From: Oscillibacter sp.
GTDB lineage: Bacteria > Bacillota > Clostridia > Oscillospirales > Oscillospiraceae
DNA length: 64,000 bases
Direction: 5' to 3'
Assembly (NCBI GenBank): GCA_017526785.1
Contig: JAFXQV010000004.1
Coordinates: 62,001-126,000 of the forward strand
The translations under genes and the position numbers were made by a program. Positions within the stretch are counted from its first letter, which is position 1; every line of letters starts with the position of its first letter. The notes below the pieces were generated by a model. The model had not been told where the DNA came from and made no database searches. It saw only the letters and a list, made by a program, of their open reading frames with translations. This document shows positions 1 through 9,670 of the stretch, piece by piece.

Positions 1-624
1 GCGCTGCTGCGTCAACACGGATTCGCGCCCGGCAAGAGCGGCGGCCAGACCCGGCGCGCGTTAGAGGACGAACTGCGCCGCGACGGAATCGCGCCGTTGT
101 TGCGCGAACTCCGCGCCGTCGACCCCGACGCCGCCGCGCGGATTCACCCCGCCGACGAAAAGCGCGTCCTCCGCGCCTTGGAGGTCTACCGTGAGACCGG
201 AACCACGATTACGGCGCACAATGCCGCCACGCGTTCCCTGCCGCCGCGCTACCGCGCCGTTTGGCTGGGTCTGCGTTACCGCGACCGCGACGAGATGAAG
301 GCCGCCTTAGACCGCCGCGTAGACCGCATGATGGAGGCCGGACTGCTGGAAGAAGTCCGGGTACTCGCGGCGCGCGTGCCGCGTGACGCCACCGCGCTGC
401 AGGCTATCGGGTACAAGGAACTCCTGCCCGTACTCGACGGCGAAAAGACATTAGCGGATGGCGTCGCGGAGGTCAAACTTCGTACCCGGCAGTACGCCAA
501 ACGCCAGTTGACGTGGTTCCGGCGCAACCGGGACATTTACTGGCTGGAACGCTGGGAGGGGCGGGATTTTTCAGAGATAGTCCGAGTTTCGACAGATTAT
601 TGCTTAGGGAATGGCGTATGCTAA
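1..624 (+). CDS. miaA: tRNA dimethylallyltransferase MiaA, C-terminal part (5' end outside window)
   Basis: The reading frame is open from base 1, so the N-terminal P-loop half lies upstream of the window. The visible part carries the family's conserved blocks: DPDAAARIHPADEKRVLRAL, the segment around GYKELLPVL, and the terminal RTRQYAKRQLTWFRR. MiaA transfers a dimethylallyl group to A37 of tRNAs that read UNN codons, in the cytoplasm. The gene is followed after about 117 bases by hfq, the usual miaA-hfq order in many bacteria. The gap contains a short GC hairpin near 627-647 that lacks a T-run. The true start cannot be seen; the first ATG/TTG inside the window is internal. Confidence 0.93.
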   Translation, partial: ALLRQHGFAPGKSGGQTRRALEDELRRDGIAPLLRELRAVDPDAAARIHPADEKRVLRALEVYRETGTTITAHNAATRSLPPRYRAVWLGLRYRDRDEMKAALDRRVDRMMEAGLLEEVRVLAARVPRDATALQAIGYKELLPVLDGEKTLADGVAEVKLRTRQYAKRQLTWFRRNRDIYWLERWEGRDFSEIVRVSTDYCLGNGVC

Positions 625-741
625 GAGCGCGGACAGGCTGTCCGCGTCGCGCGCCGTTCCGGACGGACGCCGTACGGGAGAGGTACCCCGTACCGCGTGC
701 GCCCGGTCACGGGGCGACAAACAGAAAAAGGAGTGTTAGAC

Positions 742-978
742 ATGCAGAGTAAGGCCAATTTACAGGAACTTTTCCTCATCCGCGCAAGGCGCGACAGAAT
801 CCCCGTCACGATGTTTCTCATGAACGGCTTTCAGATGCGCGGCGTCATTGTGGGCTTTGACGCCTGCGCCGTGATTCTCGACAGCGAGGGACGCCAGCAG
901 ATGATTTACAAGCACGCCATTTCCACCATTGCCCCGTCCCGCCCCGTCGACCTGACCGAAGAGCGCGCCTTCCTGTAA
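742..978 (+). CDS. hfq: RNA chaperone Hfq
   Basis: This is a 78-residue Sm-like protein. The start is the ATG at 742, preceded by an AAAAAGGAG ribosome site. A longer in-frame extension upstream is not conserved. Sm1 is visible as [20 protein letters not shown] and Sm2 as the Hfq hallmark YKHAISTI near residues 53-60. Known role of the family: a hexameric ring that binds small RNAs and A/U-rich mRNA tails. The protein ends soon after the Sm core, so it lacks the long flexible tail of the enterobacterial protein, as is typical in Firmicutes. It sits directly after miaA and before a hairpin at 997-1018. Confidence 0.96.
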   Translation: MQSKANLQELFLIRARRDRIPVTMFLMNGFQMRGVIVGFDACAVILDSEGRQQMIYKHAISTIAPSRPVDLTEERAFL

Positions 979-996
979 CAGTCCAAACCTACATCA

Positions 997-1025
997 CCGG
1001 AGCGCTTACACGCTCCGGACTTTCC
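997..1025 (+). terminator. Hairpin after hfq, possible terminator
   Basis: CCGGAGCG (997-1004) pairs with CGCTCCGG (1011-1018) around a 6-base loop, and ACTTTCC follows. The T-run is short, so termination may be partial. The next gene begins at 1052. Confidence 0.5.
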
Positions 1026-1051
1026 GTAAAGACAGAGAGGGGTTACCGCCG

Positions 1052-2317
1052 ATGAATATACGCCGCTGGGGGTTCCGCCTGCTGGTGGGGCTTCTGGTAC
1101 TGTTGTCGTCCGCTTACTTCGGAATCCAGACCTACCGCTACTTCAACGACCCCTTTTCGACCACGGTCGTGTGGCTCTACCGCTTCGAGGAGAGCATGGA
1201 ACTCAACGGCTGTGTCGTCCGGGAGGAGGCCGCGCTGTCGGTCGACGACGGAACGTTTGTGCGTCCGAGCCGCGCCGAGGGCGAGCGCGTTTCCGTACAC
1301 GGCACCGTGGCACGGGTCTACGCCGACCAAGACGCACTGCGCATGCAGACGGAGACCGACGCCGTGGAGCGCCGTCTGGAGCAGTTGCGCTACGCGCGGG
1401 CGACCGCCACGGGCGCGGAGGTGTCGTCCCGGATGGACAGCCAGATTTTCCAGACGATGTTACAGCACCGCGCCGCGCTGTCGGCGGGGCGTCTCGACCG
1501 CGCCCGCGAACAGGGGGCGCAACTCCGCGCCATGGTTCTAAAGCGCGACTATACCCCCGTCGACCTCGACAACCTTGACATGGAAATCGGGGAACTGGAA
1601 AGCTCGCTGGAATCCCTGCGGAGCCGCGCCGAAACGGAAGTGCGCAAAATCACGGCGTCGCGCTCGGGGCTGTACTCGTCGGTCACGGACGGCTACGAGG
1701 CGCTTCTGACCCCCGCGACACTCCCGCAACTGACGCCCTCCGCCTTCGCGGCGCTTGACCCCGACGAACAAGCGATATCCCCCGCCGGGAAACTCGTCTA
1801 CGGCGACTACTGGTACTACGCCGCCATACTGCCCATGGAGCGCGTGGAGGAACTGCGCACCCGCGCGGCGTCCGCGTCGCCGGTACTGCGCTTCACGCGG
1901 GGCATTGACCGCGACTTTCCGGTGGAACTCTACATGGTCGGCAACGAGGAGAACGGACGCGCCGTCGTGGTGCTGCGCTGCAAGGAGTATCTGTCCGACG
2001 TTACGCTGCTGCGGCGTCAAAAGGCGTCGCTGGTCTTCGGGAGCATGGAGGGACTGCGCGTGCCGCGCGAGGCGTTGCGCCTGTTGCCGTCCGAAAACGA
2101 CGAGGAAAAGCGGCAGGGGCTTTACTGCGTCATGGGCACGGAAGCCCGCTTCAAGCCCGTGGAGGTGTTCTATACCGGGGAGGACTTCCTGTTAGTCCGC
2201 GCCACGCCCGACGCGTCCGACGTTCTGCGCGTCCGCGCCGGGGACGAGGTCATCGTGCGCGCCCATGACCTCTACGACGGCAAAATTGTCACCGGGCTTG
2301 GGGACATCGCGCGTTGA
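1052..2317 (+). CDS. HlyD-like membrane protein, function unknown
   Basis: This 421-residue protein has an N-terminal membrane anchor at about residues 8-25, a charged coiled-coil-like middle (about 90-190, rich in E, R, A and L) and a C-terminal beta-rich part ending near a VRAGDEVIV segment. The overall plan resembles periplasmic-adaptor (HlyD-family) proteins that in Clostridia often sit between hfq and yggS/sepF. No transporter partner is encoded nearby, so a role in export is not shown. The start ATG at 1052 follows GAGAGGGG. The location beside sepF and divIVA suggests an envelope function, but that is inference. Confidence 0.6.
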   Translation: MNIRRWGFRLLVGLLVLLSSAYFGIQTYRYFNDPFSTTVVWLYRFEESMELNGCVVREEAALSVDDGTFVRPSRAEGERVSVHGTVARVYADQDALRMQTETDAVERRLEQLRYARATATGAEVSSRMDSQIFQTMLQHRAALSAGRLDRAREQGAQLRAMVLKRDYTPVDLDNLDMEIGELESSLESLRSRAETEVRKITASRSGLYSSVTDGYEALLTPATLPQLTPSAFAALDPDEQAISPAGKLVYGDYWYYAAILPMERVEELRTRAASASPVLRFTRGIDRDFPVELYMVGNEENGRAVVVLRCKEYLSDVTLLRRQKASLVFGSMEGLRVPREALRLLPSENDEEKRQGLYCVMGTEARFKPVEVFYTGEDFLLVRATPDASDVLRVRAGDEVIVRAHDLYDGKIVTGLGDIAR

Positions 2318-2348
2318 GTAGAAACAGAACGAAAGGGAAGTGGGACGA

Positions 2349-3059
2349 ATGTCCATTGCGGAAAATATCGCGCTTGTGCGGGAGAAAATCGACGCCGCCG
2401 CGCGTGAAACCGGCCGGACAGGCCGTGACATTACGCTGGTCGGCGCCAGCAAGATGAACGACGCCGCCGCCTGCCGGGAGGCCGTCGCGGCGGGCATTGA
2501 CGCGCTCGGGGAAAACCGCGTGCAGGAAATGCGCGCCAAACTCTCCGAAAACGCCTATGACGGCGCGCCGTTGCACTTTATCGGGCATTTACAGCGCAAC
2601 AAGGTTCGGCAGGTCGTCGGGCATGTCGCGCTGATACAGTCCGTGGGTTCGGAGGCGCTTCTGCTGGAAATCGAGAAGGCCGCCGCCGCGCTCAATCTCG
2701 TACAGCCGATTCTCTTGGAGGTCAACGTCGCCGGGGAGGAGGCAAAGAGCGGCTTCGCGCCGCCGGAAGTCTTCCGCGCGGCGGAACTCTCCCTGACACT
2801 GCCCCACGTCCGGACGCGCGGACTGATGACAATTCCGCCTTTCGACGCCGACCGCCCCGCGACTTTGCGTTATTTTCAGGAAGTCCGCGCTCTTTCTGTT
2901 GACATTGGGGAAAAATTGTTTCATAATGTGTCCATGGAACTTTCCATGGGGATGAGCGGCGACTATCAGGACGCCGTTCGCGCCGGGGCGACGATGGTTC
3001 GTGTTGGCACGGCCATTTTCGGGGCGCGCCATTATGATACAGGAGGGGCTACGTCATGA
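2349..3059 (+). CDS. yggS: YggS family pyridoxal phosphate homeostasis protein
   Basis: This is an alanine-racemase-fold PLP-binding protein of about 236 residues. The PLP lysine is expected at about K35 in the segment LVGASKMND, equivalent to VSKT in the family. Other family blocks are GENRVQEM, HFIGHLQRNK, SVGS and the C-terminal MGMSGDYQ...RVGTAIFG. The family buffers PLP and has no known substrate. I prefer the ATG at 2349, with GAAAGGGAAG about 9 bases upstream, over the GTG at 2340. The stop overlaps the sepF start by four bases (ATGA), which suggests translational coupling. The yggS-sepF-divIVA order is classic for Firmicutes division clusters. Confidence 0.94.
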   Translation: MSIAENIALVREKIDAAARETGRTGRDITLVGASKMNDAAACREAVAAGIDALGENRVQEMRAKLSENAYDGAPLHFIGHLQRNKVRQVVGHVALIQSVGSEALLLEIEKAAAALNLVQPILLEVNVAGEEAKSGFAPPEVFRAAELSLTLPHVRTRGLMTIPPFDADRPATLRYFQEVRALSVDIGEKLFHNVSMELSMGMSGDYQDAVRAGATMVRVGTAIFGARHYDTGGATS

Positions 3060-3502
3060 ACATCTTCGAGGAGCTGAAAAAGATTACTCACCCCTACGCC
3101 GACGAGGACGACTACCCCTACGCCGACGAGGACGAGGACACCGACACGCGCGGTCGCGGCTCCTATGAGGAACGCCGCCCCAGAGGCGAGGAGCGCCGGG
3201 GCAAGCTGGTCAGCATCCCCGCCACCACCGAGTTAAAGGTCATGCTGATGAAACCGGAACGTTTCGAGAACGCCGTGGAAATCGCCGACCACCTGAAAGG
3301 CCGCCGCACGGTCGTGCTGAATCTGGAATCCACGCCCCGGGAGGAGGCCAAGCGCCTTTTGGACTTCCTCTCCGGCGTGACCTATGCCGGGGAGGGCAAA
3401 ATCAAGAAAATTGCCGCCAACACGTACTTAATCACCCCCTACCATGTGGAAATCGAGGGGGACTTGATTGACGAACTGGAAAGCAGCGGCCTGTACTTCT
3501 GA
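3056..3502 (+). CDS. sepF: Cell division protein SepF
   Basis: This 148-residue protein has a short N-terminal membrane-targeting region. A very acidic stretch follows (residues about 13-30), with YADEDDYPYADEDEDTD as a near-duplicated unit. The conserved SepF core comes after it, starting near LMKPERFENAVEIADHLK and including RRTVVLNLE and DFLSGVTYA. SepF binds FtsZ at the septum, anchors it to the membrane and forms rings. It overlaps yggS by 4 bases and precedes divIVA. The internal acidic duplication is slightly unusual but sits in the known variable linker. Confidence 0.95.
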   Translation: MNIFEELKKITHPYADEDDYPYADEDEDTDTRGRGSYEERRPRGEERRGKLVSIPATTELKVMLMKPERFENAVEIADHLKGRRTVVLNLESTPREEAKRLLDFLSGVTYAGEGKIKKIAANTYLITPYHVEIEGDLIDELESSGLYF

Positions 3503-3532
3503 CCGCTTATCAATCGTAGAGAGGGATACATT

Positions 3533-4120
3533 ATGCTTAAACCACAGGAAATCTCCGGTCACACTTTCACAAAGACCCTCTTGGGCGGGTACTCCGTCTC
3601 CGCCGTGGGGGAGTTTTTAGACGCCGTCGCCGAGGACTACTCCGCGCTCCACAACGAGAACGCTACCCTGAAATCGAAACTCAAGGTCATGGTCGACAAG
3701 GTGGAGGAGTACCGCGCCACAGAGGAGGCCATGCGTTCGGCGTTACTCGCCGCCCAGAGAACCGCCGAGGGAATCCTGAAAGACGCCGAGACCCGCCGCG
3801 ACGAAATCCTTGCCAACGCCAGCGACGAAGCGTTAGCGCGCCGCGACGACTGCCGCCGGGAAGTGGCCGAGTTAGAGGAGCGTATGCGCCGGGCGCGTAC
3901 GGAAATGGCGCGGTTCATCGCCTCCGGGCGCGAACTGTGCGCGCAGGAGATAAAATTTCTGGAACAGTTGCCCCAAATGCAGGTCAATGTGACGCTTCCG
4001 GCAGAGGACGAGGCGGAGGCAACGCCCGAACCCGCGCCCGCCGAGCCGGACACAAAGCCCGAACCCGACGCGCCGCATTTGGATGAACTCAAGTTCGGAC
4101 AGTCGCTCAAAAAGGACTGA
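3533..4120 (+). CDS. divIVA: DivIVA domain protein
   Basis: This 195-residue protein has the DivIVA N-terminal module (LKPQEISGHTFTKTLLGGYS), in which the loop that senses curved membrane lies near residues 10-20. A long coiled coil follows (about 35-140). The C-terminal tail is rich in proline and acidic residues (TPEPAPAEPDTKPEPD), then LDELKFG. The family scaffolds division or pole proteins at negatively curved membrane. The start ATG at 3533 follows AGAGAGGG. It is the last gene of the yggS-sepF-divIVA run. No lspA follows, unlike in some relatives. Confidence 0.9.
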   Translation: MLKPQEISGHTFTKTLLGGYSVSAVGEFLDAVAEDYSALHNENATLKSKLKVMVDKVEEYRATEEAMRSALLAAQRTAEGILKDAETRRDEILANASDEALARRDDCRREVAELEERMRRARTEMARFIASGRELCAQEIKFLEQLPQMQVNVTLPAEDEAEATPEPAPAEPDTKPEPDAPHLDELKFGQSLKKD

Positions 4121-4144
4121 TAATTGAAACCCATTGGGAAAGTG

Positions 4145-4173
4145 GGGCAACTTCAGCGATGAGGTTGCCCTTT
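4145..4173 (+). terminator. Weak hairpin after divIVA
   Basis: GGGCAAC (4145-4151) pairs with GTTGCCC (4164-4170) around a 12-base loop, followed by TTTC. It is positioned between divIVA and radC and could be a weak terminator. Confidence 0.35.
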
Positions 4174-4209
4174 CATGGTTTGTCAAATTCCCGAAGGAGC
4201 GGAAGCGTT

Positions 4210-4897
4210 ATGGAACAGACCCCGCGAACCCGTTTGGAGGATATCCGGCAGCGCTTTGTCGAGGTCGGCATTGAGGCGCTTTCTGCGGAGGAAACATTAG
4301 AACTGTTGTTCGGTTACGTTTCCCCGCGGAGGGACAACCGCGCCCTGTCGGAAACTCTCCTGAACAAATACGGCTCCCTTCGGCACCTGTTGTCGTCGTC
4401 CGCCAGACAGTTGCAGACCGTGGGCGGCCTGAGCGAATCCGCCGCCGTGTTTCTGGCACTCGTCGGGCAGACCGGACGCCAGATGTTTTTGGAGACCATG
4501 GAACACTGTCCGGACATGTTCGCGGAGGCCTGCGACATCGGGCGGTATTTCATGGAACTGGTACGCGGACAGCCGTGGGAAACGCTTCACGTACTCTGTT
4601 TGAGCGGGAACACGTTTCTGTCCTGCTACTCGCTCGACGGCGCGGACCCCGTGCGGCGTACGCTGGAGGCCGCGCTGGAATCCGCCGCGGACGGCGTGGC
4701 GGTATGCCGCCGTCAGACGGGCGGGCTTGTCGCGCTGTCGGAACACGACCGCGCGCTGTCGCAAAAACTCCGGGCGGCACTCGATACCGTCCGGGTCTCG
4801 CTGCGTGACTACGTCGTTGTGTCCGACGACGACTTTGTGTCGCTGTCGGAGACCGTTTCCGGGAACGCTTCGGGAAAGAATGGAGTGATAATCGACT

Positions 4898-4911
<14 letters not shown>
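4210..4911 (+). CDS. RadC-like protein with degenerate JAMM site
   Basis: This 233-residue protein has RadC layout. An N-terminal helix-hairpin-helix-like part (residues about 10-80, with [10 protein letters not shown] and VGGLSES) is followed by a JAB/MPN-like domain. In active JAMM proteins the metal site reads HxHP...S..D. Here the matching region is [15 protein letters not shown] (about 166-180), so both histidines are missing and only a downstream D remains. The protein is therefore predicted not to bind zinc or act as a peptidase. The start ATG at 4210 follows GAAGGAGCGG. The 3' end overlaps uvrB by 14 bases, suggesting co-expression. The RadC assignment comes from the N-terminal pattern and domain spacing and is moderately sure. 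Confidence 0.7.
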
Positions 4912-6855
<1,944 letters not shown>

Positions 6856-6859
<4 letters not shown>

Positions 6860-7718
6860 GCAAACCAGACAAACGCGCCGCGCTGTCGATACTGACGGGC
6901 GCGGCGCTGTGGGGCATTATCGGACTCTGGAACCGCCGACTGTTAGCGGCGGGGCTGTCGCCACGGACATTGTCGTAATACGCAACTTCGGCGGCATGGT
7001 GTTGCTGTCACTGGTGTTTCTGGCGCGTGACCGCTCCGTGTTCCGGGTGAAACGCGCCTGCCTGCCGTACTTCTTCGGTACGGGCGTCGTGAGCGTGGTA
7101 CTGTTCACGGTCTGCTACTTCTCGTGTCAAAAAATATGTTCGCTGTCTGTGGCGTCGGTACTGCTTTACACCGCGCCGTCGTTCGTCGTGGCGCTCTCGG
7201 CGTTGCTGTGGCGGGAACCCGTCACGCGTCCGAAACTGCTTGCGCTTGCGCTGACGCTCTGCGGCTGTGCGCTGGTCTGCGGACTGTTCGAGCGCGGCCT
7301 GACCGTCACCCCGGCGGGCGTCCTGTACGGACTGGGCGCGGGGTTCTTCTACGCGCTCTACAGTATCTTCGGGCGCTACGCGCTCTCGTCGGCGTCGGCG
7401 CTGACCGTCACCGTGTGGACGTTCCTGTTTGCGGGAAGCGCGTCACTGGTGTTTCTGCGTCCGGCGCATATGACGCCGTTACAGTCCCCGGCGACACTCG
7501 GCGCGGCCGCCGGACTGGTCGTGTTTTCGACCGTCCTGCCGTACCTGCTCTACACCGCCGGACTTGCGCGGGTCGAACCGGGTCACGCGTCCATTATGGC
7601 AAGTCTGGAACCCGTGGTGGCGTCGCTGACGGGCGTACTGGTGTTTCACGAGGCAATCGGCGTCACGGGCGTTGTCGGCGTTGCGCTTGTACTGGCGGGG
7701 GTGTACATTCTGCGGTAA
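6856..7718 (+). pseudogene. EamA/DMT-family transporter, frameshifted near 6961
   Basis: The ATG at 6856 overlaps the uvrB stop (ATGA) and reads SKPDKRAALSILTGAALWG and onward as a normal first EamA helix. The frame then ends at a TAA at 6976. The rest of the transporter (TDIVVIRNFGGMVLLSL onward, about ten hydrophobic helices in two repeats, ending at 7718) is in the neighbouring frame. The join falls at about 6960-6963, and a single missing base would restore the usual continuous protein of about 288 residues. The family exports small metabolites across the membrane. This is either a true pseudogene, a recent mutation or a sequencing/assembly error. The downstream frame has no start that would rescue the first helix. 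Confidence 0.8.
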
Positions 7719-7729
7719 TCAGAAAAGCC

Positions 7730-7758
7730 TTGCAATTCTGGCGGAAATTGGGTATCAT
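7730..7758 (+). promoter_or_regulatory. Sigma-A promoter for the 7788 gene
   Basis: TTGCAA (7730-7735), a 17-base spacer and TATCAT (7753-7758) lie 30 bases before the start codon. A clear AAGGAGG ribosome site follows at 7771-7777. Transcription here is separate from the uvrB run. Confidence 0.75.
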
Positions 7759-7787
7759 AGGGGGCGTGACAAGGAGGCCGGTACTGT

Positions 7788-9191
7788 ATGATACAATTCA
7801 AACCAGTTACCAAAAGGGACGGGGCGCGACTGCGGCGCTACTACGCGGCGTGTGACTATGAACTGTCCGAATATTCGCTGGGCGGGAAACTCATGTGGCG
7901 CGATAAGTACAAATCGCAATGGGCGGAAGTGGCTGGATGTCTGGTGATTCGCAACGAGGACGACGGACACTGGGTGTTTGACTACCCGGTGGCGCTCCCC
8001 GGCGGCGATGAGGACGCCGCGTTATGCGCGATTGAACAGGAGTGCTTGTCGAGCGGTGTACAGCTTTGGATTACGGTGGTTCCTGAACGCAAGGCGGCGC
8101 AACTGCTGTCGCGCTACCCCTACGCGAGAGTGAGCAATATCCGCAAGTGGCAGGATTACCTCTACGACCCCCGCGACTTGCAGTTATTCAGTGGGCGGCG
8201 CTACTCCGGACAGCGGAATCATATCAAAAAATTCCGGGCAATGTGTCCGAACGCGGTATTCCGTCCACTGGGCAAGGACGATTCCCCGGCCATTGAGCGG
8301 TTTTGGCGCGACTTCGAGGCGGAGTTCTCCAAGGGCGACAATGCAAAGGCTGTCCGGGAGTTGACGTACTCCAAACGGATGTTGAAACTTGTTGACAAGC
8401 CGTGGTTTCTGTCGGGGGGCTTCTTCGACGGCGACAAACTGATTGCGCTGACGCTGGCGGAAAAGTGCGGCGGCACGCTGATAATTCACGTTGAAAAGGC
8501 GCTCTACTCGTATACGGGCGTATACCCGGCACTGGTACAGGAATTCGCAAGCGCGTTCGGGGAGGGCTGCCGGATTATCAACCGGGAGGAGGACACCGGA
8601 GACAAACGGCTCCGTATGTCAAAACTGCAATACGCCCCGGTACGCCTCGCGCCGAAATACTGCTTTGAACCGCAAAACGAACTCTTACGGCACGTTGCCG
8701 CGATTCCCGAACTCAAAACGGCGCGTCTGACGCTCTCCGCGATAACCGAGGACGACATCCCGGCGTATAACGCCCTTGTCCTTGACGAAACCCGGAACCG
8801 CTGGTGGGGCTATGACGACGTTGCCGGACTGAAAGACCCCATCACGCCGCGCAGTTTCTACGATGTGGCGGCGCGGGACTTCGAGCGGCGTCTGGCGGCG
8901 AATTTCGCCGTTCGTCTGGACGGGCAACTTATCGGGGAGGCGGTGCTGTACAACTTCGACTGTCGCGGGAGCGCCGAATTAGGGTGCCGCGTCAGCGCGG
9001 AATACGCCGGGAATGGCTACGGTACGGAAGCATTCGCGGCGGTCGCGGAGTGGGGACTGTACCAAGTCCATTTGAGCCGGGTACTTGCCAAGTGTTTTAA
9101 GGAAAACGGCGCGTCCTACAAGATGTTGTCGTCCTGCATGCGGCGCGTGGGGGAGGATGACACGTACTTCTATTTTGAGAAACTGGTCTGA
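7788..9191 (+). CDS. DUF2156-type acyltransferase fused to C-terminal GNAT domain
   Basis: This 467-residue two-domain protein has an N-terminal part (about 1-295) resembling the DUF2156 / phosphatidylglycerol lysyltransferase C-terminal domain: FKPVTKRDGARLRRYY, RYSGQRNHIKKF, then DGDKLIALTLAEK and the double-GNAT-like core. Residues about 300-467 are a RimJ/RimL-like GNAT domain (LKTARLTLSAITEDDIPAYN, then a GCRVSAEYAGNGYGTEAF acetyl-CoA loop). Known relatives add aminoacyl or acyl groups to lipids or other amines; the substrate here is unknown. There is no membrane flippase domain, so it is not a complete MprF. The start ATG at 7788 follows AAGGAGG, and it has its own promoter. Confidence 0.7.
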   Translation: MIQFKPVTKRDGARLRRYYAACDYELSEYSLGGKLMWRDKYKSQWAEVAGCLVIRNEDDGHWVFDYPVALPGGDEDAALCAIEQECLSSGVQLWITVVPERKAAQLLSRYPYARVSNIRKWQDYLYDPRDLQLFSGRRYSGQRNHIKKFRAMCPNAVFRPLGKDDSPAIERFWRDFEAEFSKGDNAKAVRELTYSKRMLKLVDKPWFLSGGFFDGDKLIALTLAEKCGGTLIIHVEKALYSYTGVYPALVQEFASAFGEGCRIINREEDTGDKRLRMSKLQYAPVRLAPKYCFEPQNELLRHVAAIPELKTARLTLSAITEDDIPAYNALVLDETRNRWWGYDDVAGLKDPITPRSFYDVAARDFERRLAANFAVRLDGQLIGEAVLYNFDCRGSAELGCRVSAEYAGNGYGTEAFAAVAEWGLYQVHLSRVLAKCFKENGASYKMLSSCMRRVGEDDTYFYFEKLV

Positions 9192-9215
9192 AATTCAGTG
9201 TCGGGGGAACAATGT

Positions 9216-9629
9216 ATGGACTTTCAGAAACTGATTGACTATCGCAACCACTACAACCGCTTCAGTACGCGCATTGGGATTGTGCTGGAGGAACTGCGCG
9301 AGGGCTACGCGCTGGCGCGGAAAACCGTGGAAGTCGACGACACAAACCCGCTGGGTTACGCGCAGGGCGGCGTTTACTTCACGCTGGCGGACAGCACCGC
9401 CGGGTCTGCGGCGCATACGTACGGACACAAGGTCGTCACGCTCGACGCGTCCTACCACTACTACCACGCGGCGGTTCCGGGCGACATTCTCACCGCCGTG
9501 GCGACCGAACTGCACCACGGCAAGACGACCGCCGCCTTTGAGGTCAAAATCACCGACCAGCGCGACACGCTTCTTGGAAGCGGGACATTCACGTACTTTC
9601 TGTTCCCGGAGGAACTCAATTTACACTAA
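9216..9629 (+). CDS. PaaI-family hotdog thioesterase
   Basis: This 137-residue single hotdog domain has NPLGYAQGGVYFTLADSTAG in the position of the N..G..HGG.....D family signature. The usual HGG is replaced by AQGG, and the aspartate of the helix is kept. A beta-strand pair follows (VVTLDASYHYYHAAVPGD). PaaI-type enzymes hydrolyse acyl-CoA thioesters; the substrate cannot be told. I take ATG 9216, with GGGGGAAC just upstream, over GTG 9198. It lies 24 bases after the previous gene and probably shares its transcript. Its 3' side meets ftsH head-on, with a shared hairpin at 9634-9665. Confidence 0.8.
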   Translation: MDFQKLIDYRNHYNRFSTRIGIVLEELREGYALARKTVEVDDTNPLGYAQGGVYFTLADSTAGSAAHTYGHKVVTLDASYHYYHAAVPGDILTAVATELHHGKTTAAFEVKITDQRDTLLGSGTFTYFLFPEELNLH

Positions 9630-9630
9630 T

Positions 9631-9665
9631 AAAAAGCCGTCCCATTCCTGCGGGTGGGACGGCTT
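9631..9665 (-). terminator. Rho-independent terminator of the gdpP-ftsH operon (also faces 9216 gene)
   Basis: AAGCCGTCCCA (9634-9644) pairs perfectly with TGGGACGGCTT (9655-9665) over a 10-base loop. Read on the minus strand it is followed by a T5 run, so it is a strong terminator 6 bases after the ftsH stop. On the plus strand the T-run is weak, so it may act partly in both directions. Confidence 0.88.
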
Positions 9666-9670
9666 CCTGA

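Noticed and set aside
4145-4173. Small RNA between divIVA and radC
   Set aside because: There is only one weak 7-bp hairpin and no promoter; a terminator is the simpler reading.
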